Origin: Todiramphus chloris collaris
Lineage: Eukaryota > Chordata > Aves > Coraciiformes > Alcedinidae
Reading direction: 5' to 3'
Assembly (NCBI GenBank): GCA_025345505.1
Contig: JANVCC010000064.1
Coordinates: 5,517,686-5,581,685, forward strand
Length of the DNA: 64,000 bases
The stretch's first letter is position 1, and each line of letters starts with the position of its first letter. Positions 1-13,900 of this stretch are shown one piece after another. The position numbers and the translations under genes are program-made. The notes under the pieces are model-generated. The model did no database searches. It saw nothing but the letters and a program-made list of their open reading frames with translations, and had not been told where the DNA came from.

Positions 1-3000
1 AGGTGATTAAAATCCCTGCTGCACAGAATGACCTGGGTTTGATTTTTGCTTTGCTTTTCTGGCTGCAGTGATTCCCTGGCAGTACAGCCTTGCTGCTGCC
101 GTGTCCTGGCAGCCGCTCCGTTCCGTTCCCCTTGGTGTAACGTGCGTGATCTGCGATTAAAATGTCGGCTGCTGTGATCTTAGCAGCAGAAACTTGCACT
201 CGCCCTCTCCTTGCCATGAGTGCTATTTATAGCTAATAGGATTCGCTGTGAGGAGAACTGTTGTGCCTCCTGTCTCCCTTGTCTAGTTCAGCCCGTTAGG
301 ACCAGCCTGTAGGTAAATGTACCACATCCCCAGAGCTGGGGTTTCACTGGAGATGGGAAGCTTTTGAGGTGCTGCTGTTTTCCACGTAGCAGGGCCAAGT
401 CTCATTTTGCATCAGCTCTGTTTTGGTGTGAGTCCGCTGGTATTTCACATCCCCTCTGGACTGTTAAAGCCCCAGGGTGGTCGGGCACACCAGTTTAAGG
501 TTGGTCAGAGTGAGAAAGGCTGGGAGCTGAAGAACCATGTGAACGCTGCCAGGTTGTCAGCCTCATCTGTAAGAGACCGGGCAGCTGCTGCATTGTAATT
601 CTGTTAAACTCGTGTAGGGACACCAGGAAGCACAGCTGGGGCTTCCCCGACCTGGGTTTACATGGAGACGTTCTTCAGCAGATGCTTGCTCTAGCAAGAG
701 CTTTTATCAGTTTTTCCCCAAGCCCTTGTGCCCGGCCAGCAGCAGGATATGGGCGAGAGAGGGATGTATTTCTGCTAGATGGGATTAGGGGTTGAGAGGT
801 CAGGATTCAATCCCTGCCTGAGGTTCACTCTATGTCCAAGCCAGACTACTACTAGGTTGCACAGCAGTGGCTGTCCCTTGGCAGGGTGTATTACAGTGCA
901 TTTGCACAGCAGCAGCCAAAGAGTTTTTGTTATCAAAGCGTTTTGTAAGGAACATAAATTAGTACAAGTGTTTTATAGCTAGAAACTGAGGCACAGAGGT
1001 GAAGGGGGCTGCTGATTTCACAGCAAGCCACGGGCAGAGTGAGGAACAGTCTGTGTGCTAAAGGTGCCTTTAGTGCCCTTCATCCTGGGTAAGGCAGCCT
1101 CGCTGGGTGCTCCTTCCCCTCTTTTTTTCCCCCTATGAAAAGTTCTTGCCTGCAGAAAGCAGTGTTTGGTTGTACCGTGTGCTCTGTGTTCCCAGAGCTG
1201 CTGTGCCCTGTCTGTACAGGGCTAGGGACTGCCCTCTGCTAAAAAAGGAACAATGCTGCTTTTCTTTCCCTGAAGCATCGGGGGATGTCTCGGTGCAGCT
1301 TGTTTTGACAGACCTTAGACTTTGTGTCAGTGTAGTGGAACCACTTGGAAATTCAGGGTGAATCATGTGCTCCAAAGTCCCGACAGTTTGCAGTAAAAGA
1401 TCTCTCGTGGCTCAGCTTTTTGCCTTTCCTCTTGCAAAGAACACTGCCTGTGTGAGAAAAGGGCCACAAGATACCAGTCTGGGGAAAAAGCAGAGGCACT
1501 AAAAGGTCTCGCAGGAGTGCCTGAAATGACTCTGAAAGCAGAACCTGGCTTCGAATGGCAGTGACATTTTGGGGTGTGGATGTCCGACTTAATTCAAAGG
1601 AGTACATCCTAGCAAGATTCATTTTACTTGACTTTCCATCTCGTAGACTGCTAGAGAAGGTTCTGCCTGCAGTGATAATGAATTTCAGGAACTATCTTGA
1701 GATTTTGGAGCATGAAAAGGGTGCACACAGACCTGTCCCAAGAGGGTACAGTGGGTAATGCCCGGATTTTTACAAGCAGCAGGCTGGAGTTAAAAGGAGG
1801 TATGGGTAGAAAAGAGTAATTGCAGGGAGAATGCTCCTGCGTGGTGTTAGCAAAGTGACAGACAGAACTACTGTTTGAAGAAAGCACGCTTAAATGCCAC
1901 TCCCAAAAATAGCCCTCTGGCAGATGGGTGGCACAAGCGAGATCACTGTCTGCCAGCGAGGATACGTCCTTGCAAAAGATCAATAGGAGGAAAAAGTTTC
2001 TTTATGATACAAAGACAGGGGTGTCTCGAGTTTTCTGAAGATCTGGCCAAAGCCTTCTGAAGTTGTAGGCACTCACTTTCTAAAACCTTTGCACAAACCT
2101 GAACAAAGGATGAAATTGCCAGGCGGTGGTTTCCAGTGTGCTGATGGGACTAAGAGATCAGAAAGCAGAAGGCTGGTGTTTATAGCCTTGTACCTGCCTA
2201 GAGAAACAGGCGGTTACTGCTTGAGGTGAACTCGCTGAACTGAAGAAGCTCTTTATATTAAGACAAAGAAAATCCAGCTAAGAGTTCCTAGAACATAGCA
2301 CAGGTGAAGGGCGTTCTTGGGCTGCTCCTCCTTGTGCTGCTGGGGTCTTTGAAATGGACCTTAGAAGTTATAGAAAACATTTGGTGGCTGGAATTTCATA
2401 GAGATTTCAGGGTACTACTACTACAGAAATCCTCCTCCAGACATGTCAGGGTGTTGGAAATGTCCATGTTTTCACTTGGCTGTGGGTGAAGGGTTAAGGA
2501 GCAGCTTGTGTTTTGAAGCTCACGTGCTATTTCTGTCTCCTGGTGTGCTCCAGATCGCGTGGGTGCCTCCTTCTCCAACTTGTGGGGCTGTACTGAGGCA
2601 TCTTCCGTGCTTGAGACAAGCTGGTTACAGGAGACTTGGAAAATGCACATCGGAACAAAACTCTTTTGAATGAAATTACATCTCCTGCTTTAAATGTTTT
2701 GTGAAAGTCCTGTGGGTGCGTGTGGTCACTCGGGCATCACTCTGGTCACAACTGGGTGGTTTTCTTTGCTGGGTGTATCAGGAGCTACGTTAGTGCATTA
2801 AACAGCTTGAGTCACATTTAGGTGGCAATTTTGAGGCGAAAAAAAAAAAAATCTGGTTTTGAGAGCGGAGAGACATTTTCTTTGCTTGAGACTTTTATTT
2901 TCTGCTTCTACAAAGGCCTTTTCAAACAAAACCAATAAAAGTCAAACTGGAGGAACACTGGATGGAAAATTACAGTTCACATCTAATTAAGGTAATGTCG

Positions 3001-6000
3001 GAAAGCTTAGAAATCACACAAGGCCTTCCCCATTACATGCTGATGCAATTAGGCTAGCCTTTGAGCTTTGCTGTAGCAGACGTTTGGTTCAGTGCTCTGA
3101 ACAGGCAGGACACTAAATGCCTTTCATCCTGGGGCCAGCCTCCTGGCATCAGGGCTATTATTCCTGACCTTGTTAGACCCGGTGCCTGGGCAGTGTCCAT
3201 AGGGTATAAAGGAAAAGCAGAGTGAGGATTATAAAAAAGCCATTATTCTTCCAGGCTGATTCCCTAAATCAAATGACAAGGATAGATTCCAACTAATCAA
3301 ATGAAGTGATTGCTTCCTAGAAGCAGAGTGCTGTGGGAGTCTGAAAGGTGGCCAGGCCTTCTGAAGGCATCTGCCTCCTAAAGAGTGATTTTTGTCCCAG
3401 AATGAAGATTTGTCCAGCTTCAAAACGTGTAACACCCTAGTCTGAGGGGAGGTGAAAGTTAACCTTGTACAGCGTAATATAGATGGCATGGATGGTGAAG
3501 GACAGTGGCATGTCAAGGTGGTGATCTACCCATCCTTGCTGTCAGCAGGACTGGACTGGTTGATGGCTGAGAGGAGAGAAAGGTGAGCCCTCAGAAGCAG
3601 GTGGGGAACTGCACTGGGTAAATGGGAACAGCAAGGACACCTACAACTGGCAGGAGATTTGCAGCTCTTCTCCCACCTGTGGAAAGTACTGGATAATTAC
3701 AATTAAGTGTCATTATTAGCAGGAGATTACAGCCTGGGGAAAATGTGCTGACTCTGTAAGGGGGTTTTCCTCCTGGGTATCATTGGCTGTCAATGGCAAT
3801 CACTGAGATACCCTCCTGATGGCCAGAGCTGTTTCCCGATAGCCAAGAGGTCTGAGGCACTTCTCCAGGATGGGTGCTGGATAAGTGATCCAGAGGAAAG
3901 TCCTGCCCTGAGATGTGCTGTGCTTCCAGAAGTGCTCACCTGGAATTGCCCAGCAGAAGCACCTCCAAGCTGGGGGATTCCTTACAACGGCAGGTGGCCC
4001 CTAGAACCTTGCTTTCTAAAATCTTCTGCTCAGGCTTCCAGAGTGACTGGGAGATAAACACTCTGACAGTGAGCTGCTGAAGAGCTGAACCAGTCCAGGC
4101 TCTGACTTCAGGTAAGGGAGCTGCATCTCCCGTTGCAAGGTACAGGTAAACCTGGTCTTTTTTTGGAACACAAAGCTGTGTTAACATAAATAGGATTAAG
4201 CTTAATTCTACCTTAATCCTAATAATGTGCTCTGCGTAGTAAATCTTAGACTAGGCAGGTGTGTTTGTCTTCTGAAAATGCTAGTTTGGAGGGAGGTAGA
4301 GCAGTGTGAACCCCATGGCTCAAACCAAAATGCAGGGAGAAGGACAAAGCTCCTGAGAGCTCAGTTGAAGGAAGAATTATTCGTCTAATTATTCCATTAT
4401 GAAGGAAGAGGATGAGCTAAACAGAACAATAGCTGTTCTCTGGTTGCTCTTGGATATAGCTGCCAGCCTTACCACGTTATAAACCAACACAGGGAAGCTC
4501 TCTGAATCTGATTTTTATGAAGCTTGGAGGTTCTGTAGGAAGCTGGAGTAGCATAATTACAGCATCACAGGAATTGGTGTAATGGGTCCCATGACATCTT
4601 TTGCTTCAAATAAAGACAAAAATTAAACAAGAAGAGTGCTAAGGATTTGAGCAGCAGTCAGAGCAGGGGACCTAAGCAGGTTTGAGGGGCTGCTGGGTCC
4701 AGCCTCCTAGGCACAAAGGCTCACTCCACATCCTTTACTCAGTCTAGGTTGAGTTCTCCTGTTTGCTCTGCTTCTGGGATTAGTGTGGCTTCGTTAATTA
4801 TTTCATAGACACAAAATGTAACGTCCTGCTCTGTTGTCAGGAACCAGTGTAAAAGCACAGTGGGGACAGCCTTGGAAACAGTACTTCTGAGACCTGTCAT
4901 CCACCTTGTTTGCTCCCAACCTCCTTTCCCTGCTTCTTAAGAGTCTTGACTAAAAGGAGGTGAGACCTCCGTGAGACTGGTGGGTCACATACTGCTTAAA
5001 CTGGGATGCCTGCAGCCCCAAATGGTGGAGAAGCATGTGGGTTTGGTGCATTTGTGTGAAGGAGGGACAAGCACAGGCTAGGGAGTGTTTCTGTGGGGTG
5101 GAATGGGGTGTGTAGAGCTGCTGTGCTCCTGGCAGAATGCATCCTAGCAAAGCTTGGCTTTCTCAGTGCTGGAAGGTGATACCTGGAGTACTTTCTGGAA
5201 TAGATGCTATGAAGAATGTCCATCTGAATAGCAGGACTCAGGGCTTTTCTGTTGTGAGTTGAGGTAGCTGTCTTTGGGTTTTGAAACAAATGGAATTCCA
5301 AGGGAGTGAAGCAAGTGTTTTACTTTGTATATACATGGCTGTGATTCATTAAACTGAATCTGGCTGGGGATCAAGGCCTTGTGCTCGTGTTAGAGGTTTA
5401 GAGCTTTCAGGTATGGCCCACAGTGTCCTTGTGAATTCCCAGTTCATGCCAGCTCACGGGGAGGCTAGGGTGAGAAAGCAGAGCATTTCTGACTCACTAG
5501 CTTAAGGATTGTTACTGGCATTGCTGCTGAGCTTTGCCAGGGCTTTGTCCCTTACTGCATTTAACATCACTTTGCCATCTTTAGGTCAGTAAACTTTTAT
5601 ATGTTATTTTCTTGGTAAGTTCAGTCGCCTGCTCACCTCAGCTGTCCAAAATGACAGTTTACACCCTGAGTGTTGTTTTCAGGCAAGTCTCTTGCTGAAG
5701 TCTTCAGGCATTCTAGTTCTGCTAAAGTCATTAGATGTTCTAGTTCTTGGATCCAAAATCAGGAAATACTGATCAGTCCGACTGTCTGAGCTGCTGCAGG
5801 AAAGTCTTTTCCTTTTTTCCCCCCCATTAAAGCACAAAATGTGAAGGTCTGCTAATGAAATGTAAGTCTACAGAATGACAGCAGCTACTGGTATGAACTT
5901 AGTTGGTAATGGTGACATCCCTATTCCATTGCCTCAAAAGACTCCTTTTAATAACCTTTGTTTGAAATGCTGCTCCTAAATCCCAGAGCACTTTTTTCTA

Positions 6001-7968
6001 GTAAGTCAACCTTCTCGTGCTTTTGAGACGCTAAATGTTTGCCAAAAATGCTTTTCCATGAATGCATGGAGAAAAGAAATAGAAAGCAAACTGCTTAGTG
6101 AAAGGGTTTATTTTTCCTTCGAGTGAAATTCGAAGTGTCTGAGTGTAGGAACAATACAGACTCCTGCAGAACCTGTAGGCTGGAGGGGCTTTCCCCCTGC
6201 GGAATTAGAGCAATAGAGCAGTTTAAACCTTTGTAAACTCATTTGGAAAATGACAGGGCAGTGGACACAGCTCTGATAAGGTAATTTTCCTAAGGTACAT
6301 GGACTTCAGATGCAGTTCTCATGCTGTAACCCCATTTGGTGTATCTAGGTATTTCTGTAATGTTGTATTACTATGAACAAACACACCTCTTTTCTCTGGC
6401 ACTTGTTTGAATAAATGAAGGCTTTATTGAACCTGCACTGGAAAGCTTGTGGTGCCTCTGGTTAGAGTGGTAGGAGGCTGAACCTCAGTGCCCATGTGAG
6501 CAGGAGGTGGGGGTTGCTTCCTGGGGCTGGCAAGAGCTACCACTGCTCCCCTGAACATCAGCACAGGAGATTGTGCCAGAGAGAAAGCCAAGCCTTGTTG
6601 ATTCTCCGTGGTGCCCAGTCACATCAAGTAGAAAATGAAGACCTCTGAAGTTGGGCAGGCAAAACTGACAGGCATGGCTGCCATTAGAGCCGAAGCAGAG
6701 CAGGCAGGGCTGAGCCGTGTGGCGGGCCAAGTCTGCCCCAGCAAGCGGGCATCAGGTCTGCCACTCCTGCTTCCTTTTTCTCGAAAGCCCTCCAAGCCCA
6801 TCTCCTATGTCCTGCCCTTCAGCTCTCTGCTGAGTGAGTGGAACTGATTGAATACAGGTCCAGTCACCTTTCTGAACCAGCAGACCGAACTGTGGGGTGA
6901 TTACAGTTGGATTTCCTGTGTCAGGATAATTAAGGGTGAAGCTGTGATCAGATTGTGACTTTGATGGGCTGTAAAAGCATAAACTGCCTGCCATTGCTGA
7001 GACAGTATGGAATGGACACTTAAAACCTGCTGCACTGGCGAAATAATGGGAAGCTTAGTAAAAAGGGAGGTAATCCTATAAATGGATCAGTTTGTTTACC
7101 CTCCATGTAGCACACCAGCCCTGCCCAAAAGGATTTCAGCATTACCAGTGCTCCTACAACCCATGGAAGTGCTACTGAAAGGAGGTGGAAGAGGAAAGGT
7201 CAGGTGCATCTGCTCTTTGCCTGCCAGATGCTGATCAGGAGCCTGAGTTTTGGTTTCCCTGGTCTGCCCTTGGTGGCAACACACACAGTTATAGGAAGTA
7301 GCATCCAGTATGACCTGCTGGAAGGGCAGTGCTCCTTGCTCTTGGGTTTTCCAGGTGTCAAGTGCTGTGGCAAGCCACCTTCTCTGCGTGCAGAAACAGA
7401 AATTGGGCTGTTAGAAATGCTGATGCAGCTCCAAGGAGATGGAGGCAGTGAGCTGCACGAGGATGTCTCTTCCCTGTTGTTTGAACTGTTAGAGTTGAGC
7501 CGTGTTAGGAGTGTTAGGGTGGAAGGCTGTTATTTCTTTCAAGAAACCTGTCCTGGATATTTCTTTTGGTGGAGACCATGGTTTAATGGGAAATAACATG
7601 GGGTTTCTTCTGGGCTGTGGATTTTCTGCTTTCTTGGTATGTGGAAGAAAATAGTGCAGATAGGACACTAAAGTCTGTGAGAGGACCAATTCCGACACCA
7701 GAAATGAGGGGATGACAGCATGGGTTTGGAAACCACCTAGTCTAAATGTAACACAAAGCTCAGCTTAGATCACCCTGCTGCCTCCGTGTGCTCCCTGTCC
7801 TGCTGAGGAGTGAGCAGCACCACGGTGCTCAGCAGGCTCGAGGTGAGACCATTGCTGTTTGTTTTCAAGGGCAAAAGACAGTCGGATCTGTGAGAGTGGA
7901 AATTGAGAGCTGTGCAACTATCCCCTGAAATGGCAGCGATGTGCAAACATTTTGTGTTCTATTTCCAG
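1..7968. other. Non-coding stretch, probably DIXDC1 intron 1
   Basis: I find no exon here that matches a known protein, on either strand. The open frames are short, unconserved-looking and not flanked by credible splice sites. DIXDC1 of other vertebrates begins with about 20 residues in a separate first exon before the CH domain, and that exon is not visible here, so the stretch is most simply the 3' part of a long first intron. A1-U2 or promoter-like features are not evident: composition is ordinary AT/GC-mixed intronic DNA with a short poly-A run near 2840. Confidence 0.6.
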
Positions 7969-10900
7969 CAACAGCTCCAGGCATATGTGGCCTGGGTGAA
8001 TTCCCAGCTGAAGAAGCAGCCAACGATAAAGCCAGTCCAAGACCTGAGACAGGATCTACGAGATGGAGTAATTCTCGCTCTGCTCATCGAGATTGTAGGT
8101 CAGTGATGCCATATGGCTCTGTTTTTCAGTTTGCCGTTTTAGATCCCGTGTGGAAGAGGCTGGCCTTGGCTCTGGCATCTGTTGGGGAGTACTGGCAGAT
8201 GTTAGTGATGGTGTCAGAGCTTGGGGCTGGAGGAAGGAGTGACTGTAAAACAAAACAATCATAAAGCAGTTCAAATGCAAGTCTATTTAAGTGCTTATGT
8301 TTTAGCAGCCGGTTGAACTGATGTGCTAAAACCTGTCAGGGGTTATGTTAACTCCTGTGAGCTGGAATGGAGTTGTGGAAGAATTTACCTTGTAGAGGAA
8401 TGGTGTTGGTGTGTGGCATTTCTGAAAGAGTGACCTGCTTTTTGAGATGCTCCCTAATCCTCTACATCCTCCCCCTGCCGAGCAGCGCAGGGGGATGGGG
8501 GGCTGGGGGTCATGGTCAGTTCATTGTGTCAGCTTTGCTCTTTCCTCCTCACGCTCTTCCCCTGCTCCGGTGTGGGGTCCCACACATGGGAGACAGTCCT
8601 TCACAAACTTCACCGTGTGTCCTTCCCCCAGCCTGCAGTTCATCCCGAGCTGTCCCAGCGTAGGTCCTTGCCATGAGGTGCAGTCCTACAGGAGCAGACT
8701 GCTCCAGACTGCGTGCGTCCCCCGTAGGGTCACGGGTCCTTCCAGAAGACCTGCTCCAGTATAGGCTCCTCTCCGTGGGGCCATGGGTCTTGCCAGGAGC
8801 CTGCTCTGCTGTGGTCTTCCCATGGGGTCACTGGCTCCTTTGGGGCACATGTACCTCTTCTGGTGTGGGGTTTTCCACGGGATGCAGGGTGGATGCCTGC
8901 TCCATTATGGACCACCATGGGCTGCAGGGGGACATCCTGCTTCACCACTGTCTTCACCCGGGGCTGCAGGGCACCTTCTGCCCCTCCTTCACCGATGCTG
9001 GTGTCTGCAGAGTTGTTTCTGTTGAACAGTCTCACTCCTGTCTCCTGGTTGCTGTTGTGCAGGAGTTTTTACCCATTCTGAAGTTGTCAGAGGTGCTCTC
9101 AGTGTTGCTGATAGTCTCAGCCTTGGCCAGTTGTGGGTCTGTCTTGGAGCCAGCTGGAACTGGCTCTGTCAGACACCAGGAAAGCTGCTGGCATCTTCTG
9201 GCACAAGCCACCCCTGTAGTCCTCCCGCTATGGAAACACTGCCATGTAAATCCAAGGTGGTCTCCAACCTAGTTATTCCTGGTACTGGATAAGCAGGACA
9301 AGAAGCCATGCGTGCTTCTTGCAATACCCAGAAGAGAGAAGATCAAGCCCTACACCTATAGCAACTTTTGTGACAGCACCAAGCAGTTCAGTTCTTCTCT
9401 AATGAGGCTTTTCCACATCTTTAGCTGGTGAGAAGCTGAATGGCATTCAGGTCAACCCTACGAGCCAGCAGGAGATGAGGGAGAATGTGGAGAAGGTCTT
9501 GCAGTTCGTGGCATCAAAAAAGATCCGTATGCATCAGACGTCAGCAAAAGGTACGTGCTCTGGTACTGGGCAGAGATGATTTTATCTGCTGAAGGCCTGT
9601 TTCTGTTGTTGTTTCATGTCAAACGTAATGGGTTTTGAGGAATTTGGGGTTTTCTTTGCCCCCATGGTTTAGTAACAAGCTTTGGGTTGAATGATGCTGC
9701 ATTTTGAATGATACAAGCTGTTGTGAGAGCACAGTGCACAGAAACGAGTGCCTCTTCTCCTGCTGATGAGCAGGCAGAAGATTGAGTAATAGTGTAATGA
9801 GTACAGACTTGGAATCTTTTACTAAAAGGACATACAAACATTCTACAGTGGAATGAGACATGAAGTATTTCAGGTCCACTGGAAGCCTCTGATAGTGTTT
9901 CACATGGCCTGTGACCAGGGAGGAGACCCCGTGTGCCCAGTCACGTCCATGGCATGGCTTAGTCAGACAGCACAAGGACTGGTGGGGTGTGTAGATGCAT
10001 GGGCTCAAACAGCCCCTGATCCTTGCTGTTTGCTGACTGTACTGGGAGGAGATACAGTTCTGCTGGAGTGTGGCCCTTCAGATGAGAAAGAGGAAAGATC
10101 TGAGATGGAATAAATGGAGCACAAGACCCCTGTTGCTAGCAGGGGAGTACAAGCTGTTGGTTTATAGACCTTGGTGAGAAGCTTAGAATTGAAGTTGAGA
10201 GTAATAAGAACGTTCCCACAGTACTGCTACTGGAAGATTGGAGGCTGGACTGGTTTTTTTTAGTAATGTTGCAAGTCGCCTTCAGTTCAGAAGTAGGGAA
10301 ATGATAGTGCTGGTGAAAGCCTTACATAAGCAAAGGTATCAACGTGGATGTGTACTGCAACGGTGTCACACGGTCACAGGACAGAACACAGGCATGAGGC
10401 TCCAGAGCCGTGCTCATAGTTATGACATTGACTCATTCTAGGACTTCAAAAGATTCACACAAACTTCCTAGTTTTTTGGATGCTAAAGGAAGTAACAGTC
10501 AGCCTTCGTGCCTCCAGCACTTAGGTTTCTTTAGGCTGCCTCTGATATTTGGAAACCCTCTTCCTATTATTTTAATGGACTTCGAGTATTTACTTGACTA
10601 AACTGTTTGAGAAATCCTAGTCTGAAAGAAGAGCTAATCCTTGGAGTGAAATCAAGTCAGTGTTTTCGAATTGGCTTGTATGCTGGGAAATACAAGTGGG
10701 GATAGTGTGATGTTATTAAAACTGTCCAGTTAACATTTGCAGAGTGCTACAGACAGTTTGCAAAACAAGGTGCTATTGCTGAGGAAACACATCGCTGATC
10801 TCTAGTCTTTAGTATGGAAAAAAGTGCAAATTCCATGTGCTAATTGGAGTGGCTACTAGTCCAGTGTTAGTCTTCAGTAGCCGCTGCCCTTTTCCTGGTG

Positions 10901-13900
10901 GCATTCAGGAATTGCCACGTGCTGTCATAACCTCCTGGATTGTTAGCTGGAAACAGCCAGATCTGTTCAAGGCATGTAAACTGTGGTCTGGAGGTGGCAG
11001 GCAGTGTGCTGCTCTGTACAAAACAAGCAGAGCTGAGCTTCCCTTCTTGGATAGCCCTCCTCTACTGTCATGGTCCTATTGGGTTTCATTTTTTTATGCT
11101 TGTTGGTCAGCTACAGCTGTGGTGGGACCTCACCTGAACGGTGTTCTCCTTGGCTTTACTTGCCTTTTGCAGATATTGTTGATGGGAACTTGAAATCTAC
11201 CATGAGGTTGATCCTGGCCTTAGCTGCTCATTTCAAACCAGGCTCTGGGAGAGCCGTGAGCCATAGCCCTGCTGCCGGGGTGGGCAAGAGCTCGTCAGCA
11301 TCGCCCGCCGGCCACAGACCTCGCTCAGCTGCTGCCGTGGCCCAGGGGGCAGTGACTGCTCTGGCAGATGTTCGCCAGGATGTCTTGCACTCCGGACGGG
11401 ATGTTTTCCGGCACAGACAACAGAGGTAATGAGTTTTCCCTGCTTATGTGAGGTTAGGTCACATTAGCAGATGGATGCAATTTCTCTTAGAATAGATGTC
11501 TCTATCTGGACAGTTCCTGCTGTAAGGTAGCTCTCCTGTTGTGTTAAAAAAAAAAAGACAAACTGCTGCTGTCTCACTGAAATCTAAATAGGCAGTGGCC
11601 TAACAAAGGGGAATACTGACCCCATCTGGTTGCCCCATGATGAAGACCACAGATATCCCAGGTTCTTTTCAGGTTTAACAGCAAGATAGCTGCTGGATCC
11701 CCATTATCTCACTGGAAAAGAAGAGGAGGGAACTCCCCTAAGCCAGGGAGAGCTCTGCTGCCTCATTTTCCCCATTTCATGCTGAATCACAGTACCCTTC
11801 CTTGGTGCTGTCTACTAGATGCTCTCATTTCAAGTGAAATTCAAGTAAGGCCTTAACTACAGACACTGGGTGCAGATCTGGAAGCTGCTACTTCCAGAAC
11901 TGAGGAATCGAGCCTATGGTACAAGTCTGTTCTGTCTTCTACACGGCTGTTCCCCTCAGTGCTTAGCTGACTGCTGCAGAGGCAGATGCAGAGCGTTGTG
12001 TGCTGCTCATCAGCTGATGCAGCCTACCATGTAAGTGGAGGAGTCCTGGTGATAATTAAGGGAGATGATCCATTATCCGCAAGGAATGTGTAATTCAGGG
12101 AAGCACACTTAACGCCTGCAAAAGGTGCTGTCTGGATTCTAATAAAAGTAATGACATTTAAATGGTAGCCAGATGGTGGGCTACTGAAGGTTTCATTTCC
12201 ACAGCTGAAGGGCACCTGCCCGTATTATATTGGCTCGGGGGACTGCCTGTGAAGCAGCTTGGGAATGAGGTTGAAATGGTGTATTTGGTTGAAAAATGTC
12301 AAAGGTTTCCTCTTGCAAAGGAGAGAGCAGTCCTTCAGAAAAGCCAGTCCTTGTGCTATTTCCAGACTCCCTTCTTTTCCTTGCCTTCCCAGAGCTTTTG
12401 TAGTTTCCTAGTCACGGAATTAAGGGTGAATCTAAAAGAGGAGGGCCTGCTCGAAGATCTCCAAGGTCCCTTTCAACCCCTAACACTGTGATTCTGCTTG
12501 CTGTTTCCCTCACACCAAGACAATGGGCTGGAGCTCCCTGATAGAAGAATTCTCTTAATTGGCAATTTTCCAGCTGTCCAATCCTTACCTTCCTTTCATT
12601 AGCTTTCCTACCCTCCTTCTTGGAGACAAGAAGAATTTCTGCTCCTGTCAGGTGAGGCTTCCCTCACCCTATGATTATCATCTCCAGAAACAGCAGCATG
12701 GATGAGGAAATTGAAAACCCTTACTGGAGCGTCCGGGCACTTGTGCAGCAGTACGAAGGGCAGCAGAACACGCCGTTGGAGTCCCACTCTTCCAGGTAAG
12801 GAACTTCATGGACAAGATGTGACCCCCTGTGGGCATTTTGCCTGACATCCCTGAAGTGCCGTTTCCTATCACTGTGATCTGGTTAGCTCTGATAAAAATA
12901 GAGGATTCCTAGCATGCAGTCTCCTGCCTGATCTGGAGAATGAAGCATCAGGAGCCGACATGAGGCAGGGGTTTAATACCATTTCTCCCACAGATAAAGC
13001 TGATTTCATGATGTGATTCTCCCAAATTTCCCGTGTATCTTTGTGAGGTCATGTTTTTAAACACGGATGTGCACATTTGGTATGTGTGGGAACTCCAGGT
13101 GAGCCAGTATTGGACCTCTGCCTCCACATGATGTCAGTAGAGAGTGTCCTTCTGAAGCTGTTGTTCCAGGGGCAATGTAAAAATTCTGGTCCTGGCACCA
13201 GGATTTCATGGCTGAAGTCACAGGACTTGGGTTTTGAGTCTTGAACTCTGATCTCAGTAGGACAGAGTGAAACCTGCTGCTCCGTCCCCTCATTCTTCCT
13301 TTAAGGTAGCTGTAGTATTTTGTGTAGGCTTGGACCCTCTGGCAGGTTATCAGGCAGCTGCTGTTTGCTCATCCACGGCTGTATTTTGGTGGCGAGGGAG
13401 AATTTCCTTGCACGTGCTAAACCACTTTGGGTTTTGTTTTAGTTTTATTCTTTCCCCATAGTCATGAGCTCTCTTACTATGTGGTGCTGGTGATATTGTT
13501 GTGTATAGGTGAGCGTGGTGAGAATCTCTGCATAAGTCCTCTGTGATCTACCCCAAGAAACTGGGAGCAGTCTGATCTCCAGCTCCTGGGAATGTCTTTG
13601 GCTGACACCAGGCTTCATGATGAAAACAAGATGCTTGTTTCTTTCCTTCCAGACAAATGTACTAGCCTGGTTATGAGAACTGGCTGGGGGAAAAACAAAC
13701 CACTTTTTTATTAGTTGGAGATGTGGTTATTAGCTGCAGCCCCCCTCTCCATCTAATTGTGCTGCCGTGGTGTCTGTCCCAGGGCAGCATCCCCTGCCTA
13801 CCATCCCTTCCTTTCTGCATTAACTCTTCAGTGAGAAAGCCCACAGCCTGCATAACAGAATTCCCAGAGACAAAAGCTCTAATAAGCAAAGGCAATTGAA

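Noticed and set aside
681..720. ATGCTTGCTCTAGCA, considered as the DIXDC1 first exon
   Set aside because: It starts like the family N-terminus (Met-Leu-Ala) but diverges at once and has no donor in the right phase.
7204..7596. 130-codon frame upstream of the first DIXDC1 exon
   Set aside because: No recognisable domain, no splice support, and Leu/Gly-rich intron-like reading; not a credible gene.
7903..7968. Upstream in-frame ATG codons before the first DIXDC1 exon
   Set aside because: The sequence ctatttccag ending at 7968 is a clear splice acceptor, so the codons before QQLQ are intronic.
8673..9272. 199-codon frame in DIXDC1 intron
   Set aside because: Lies entirely within a recognisable dispersed repeat.
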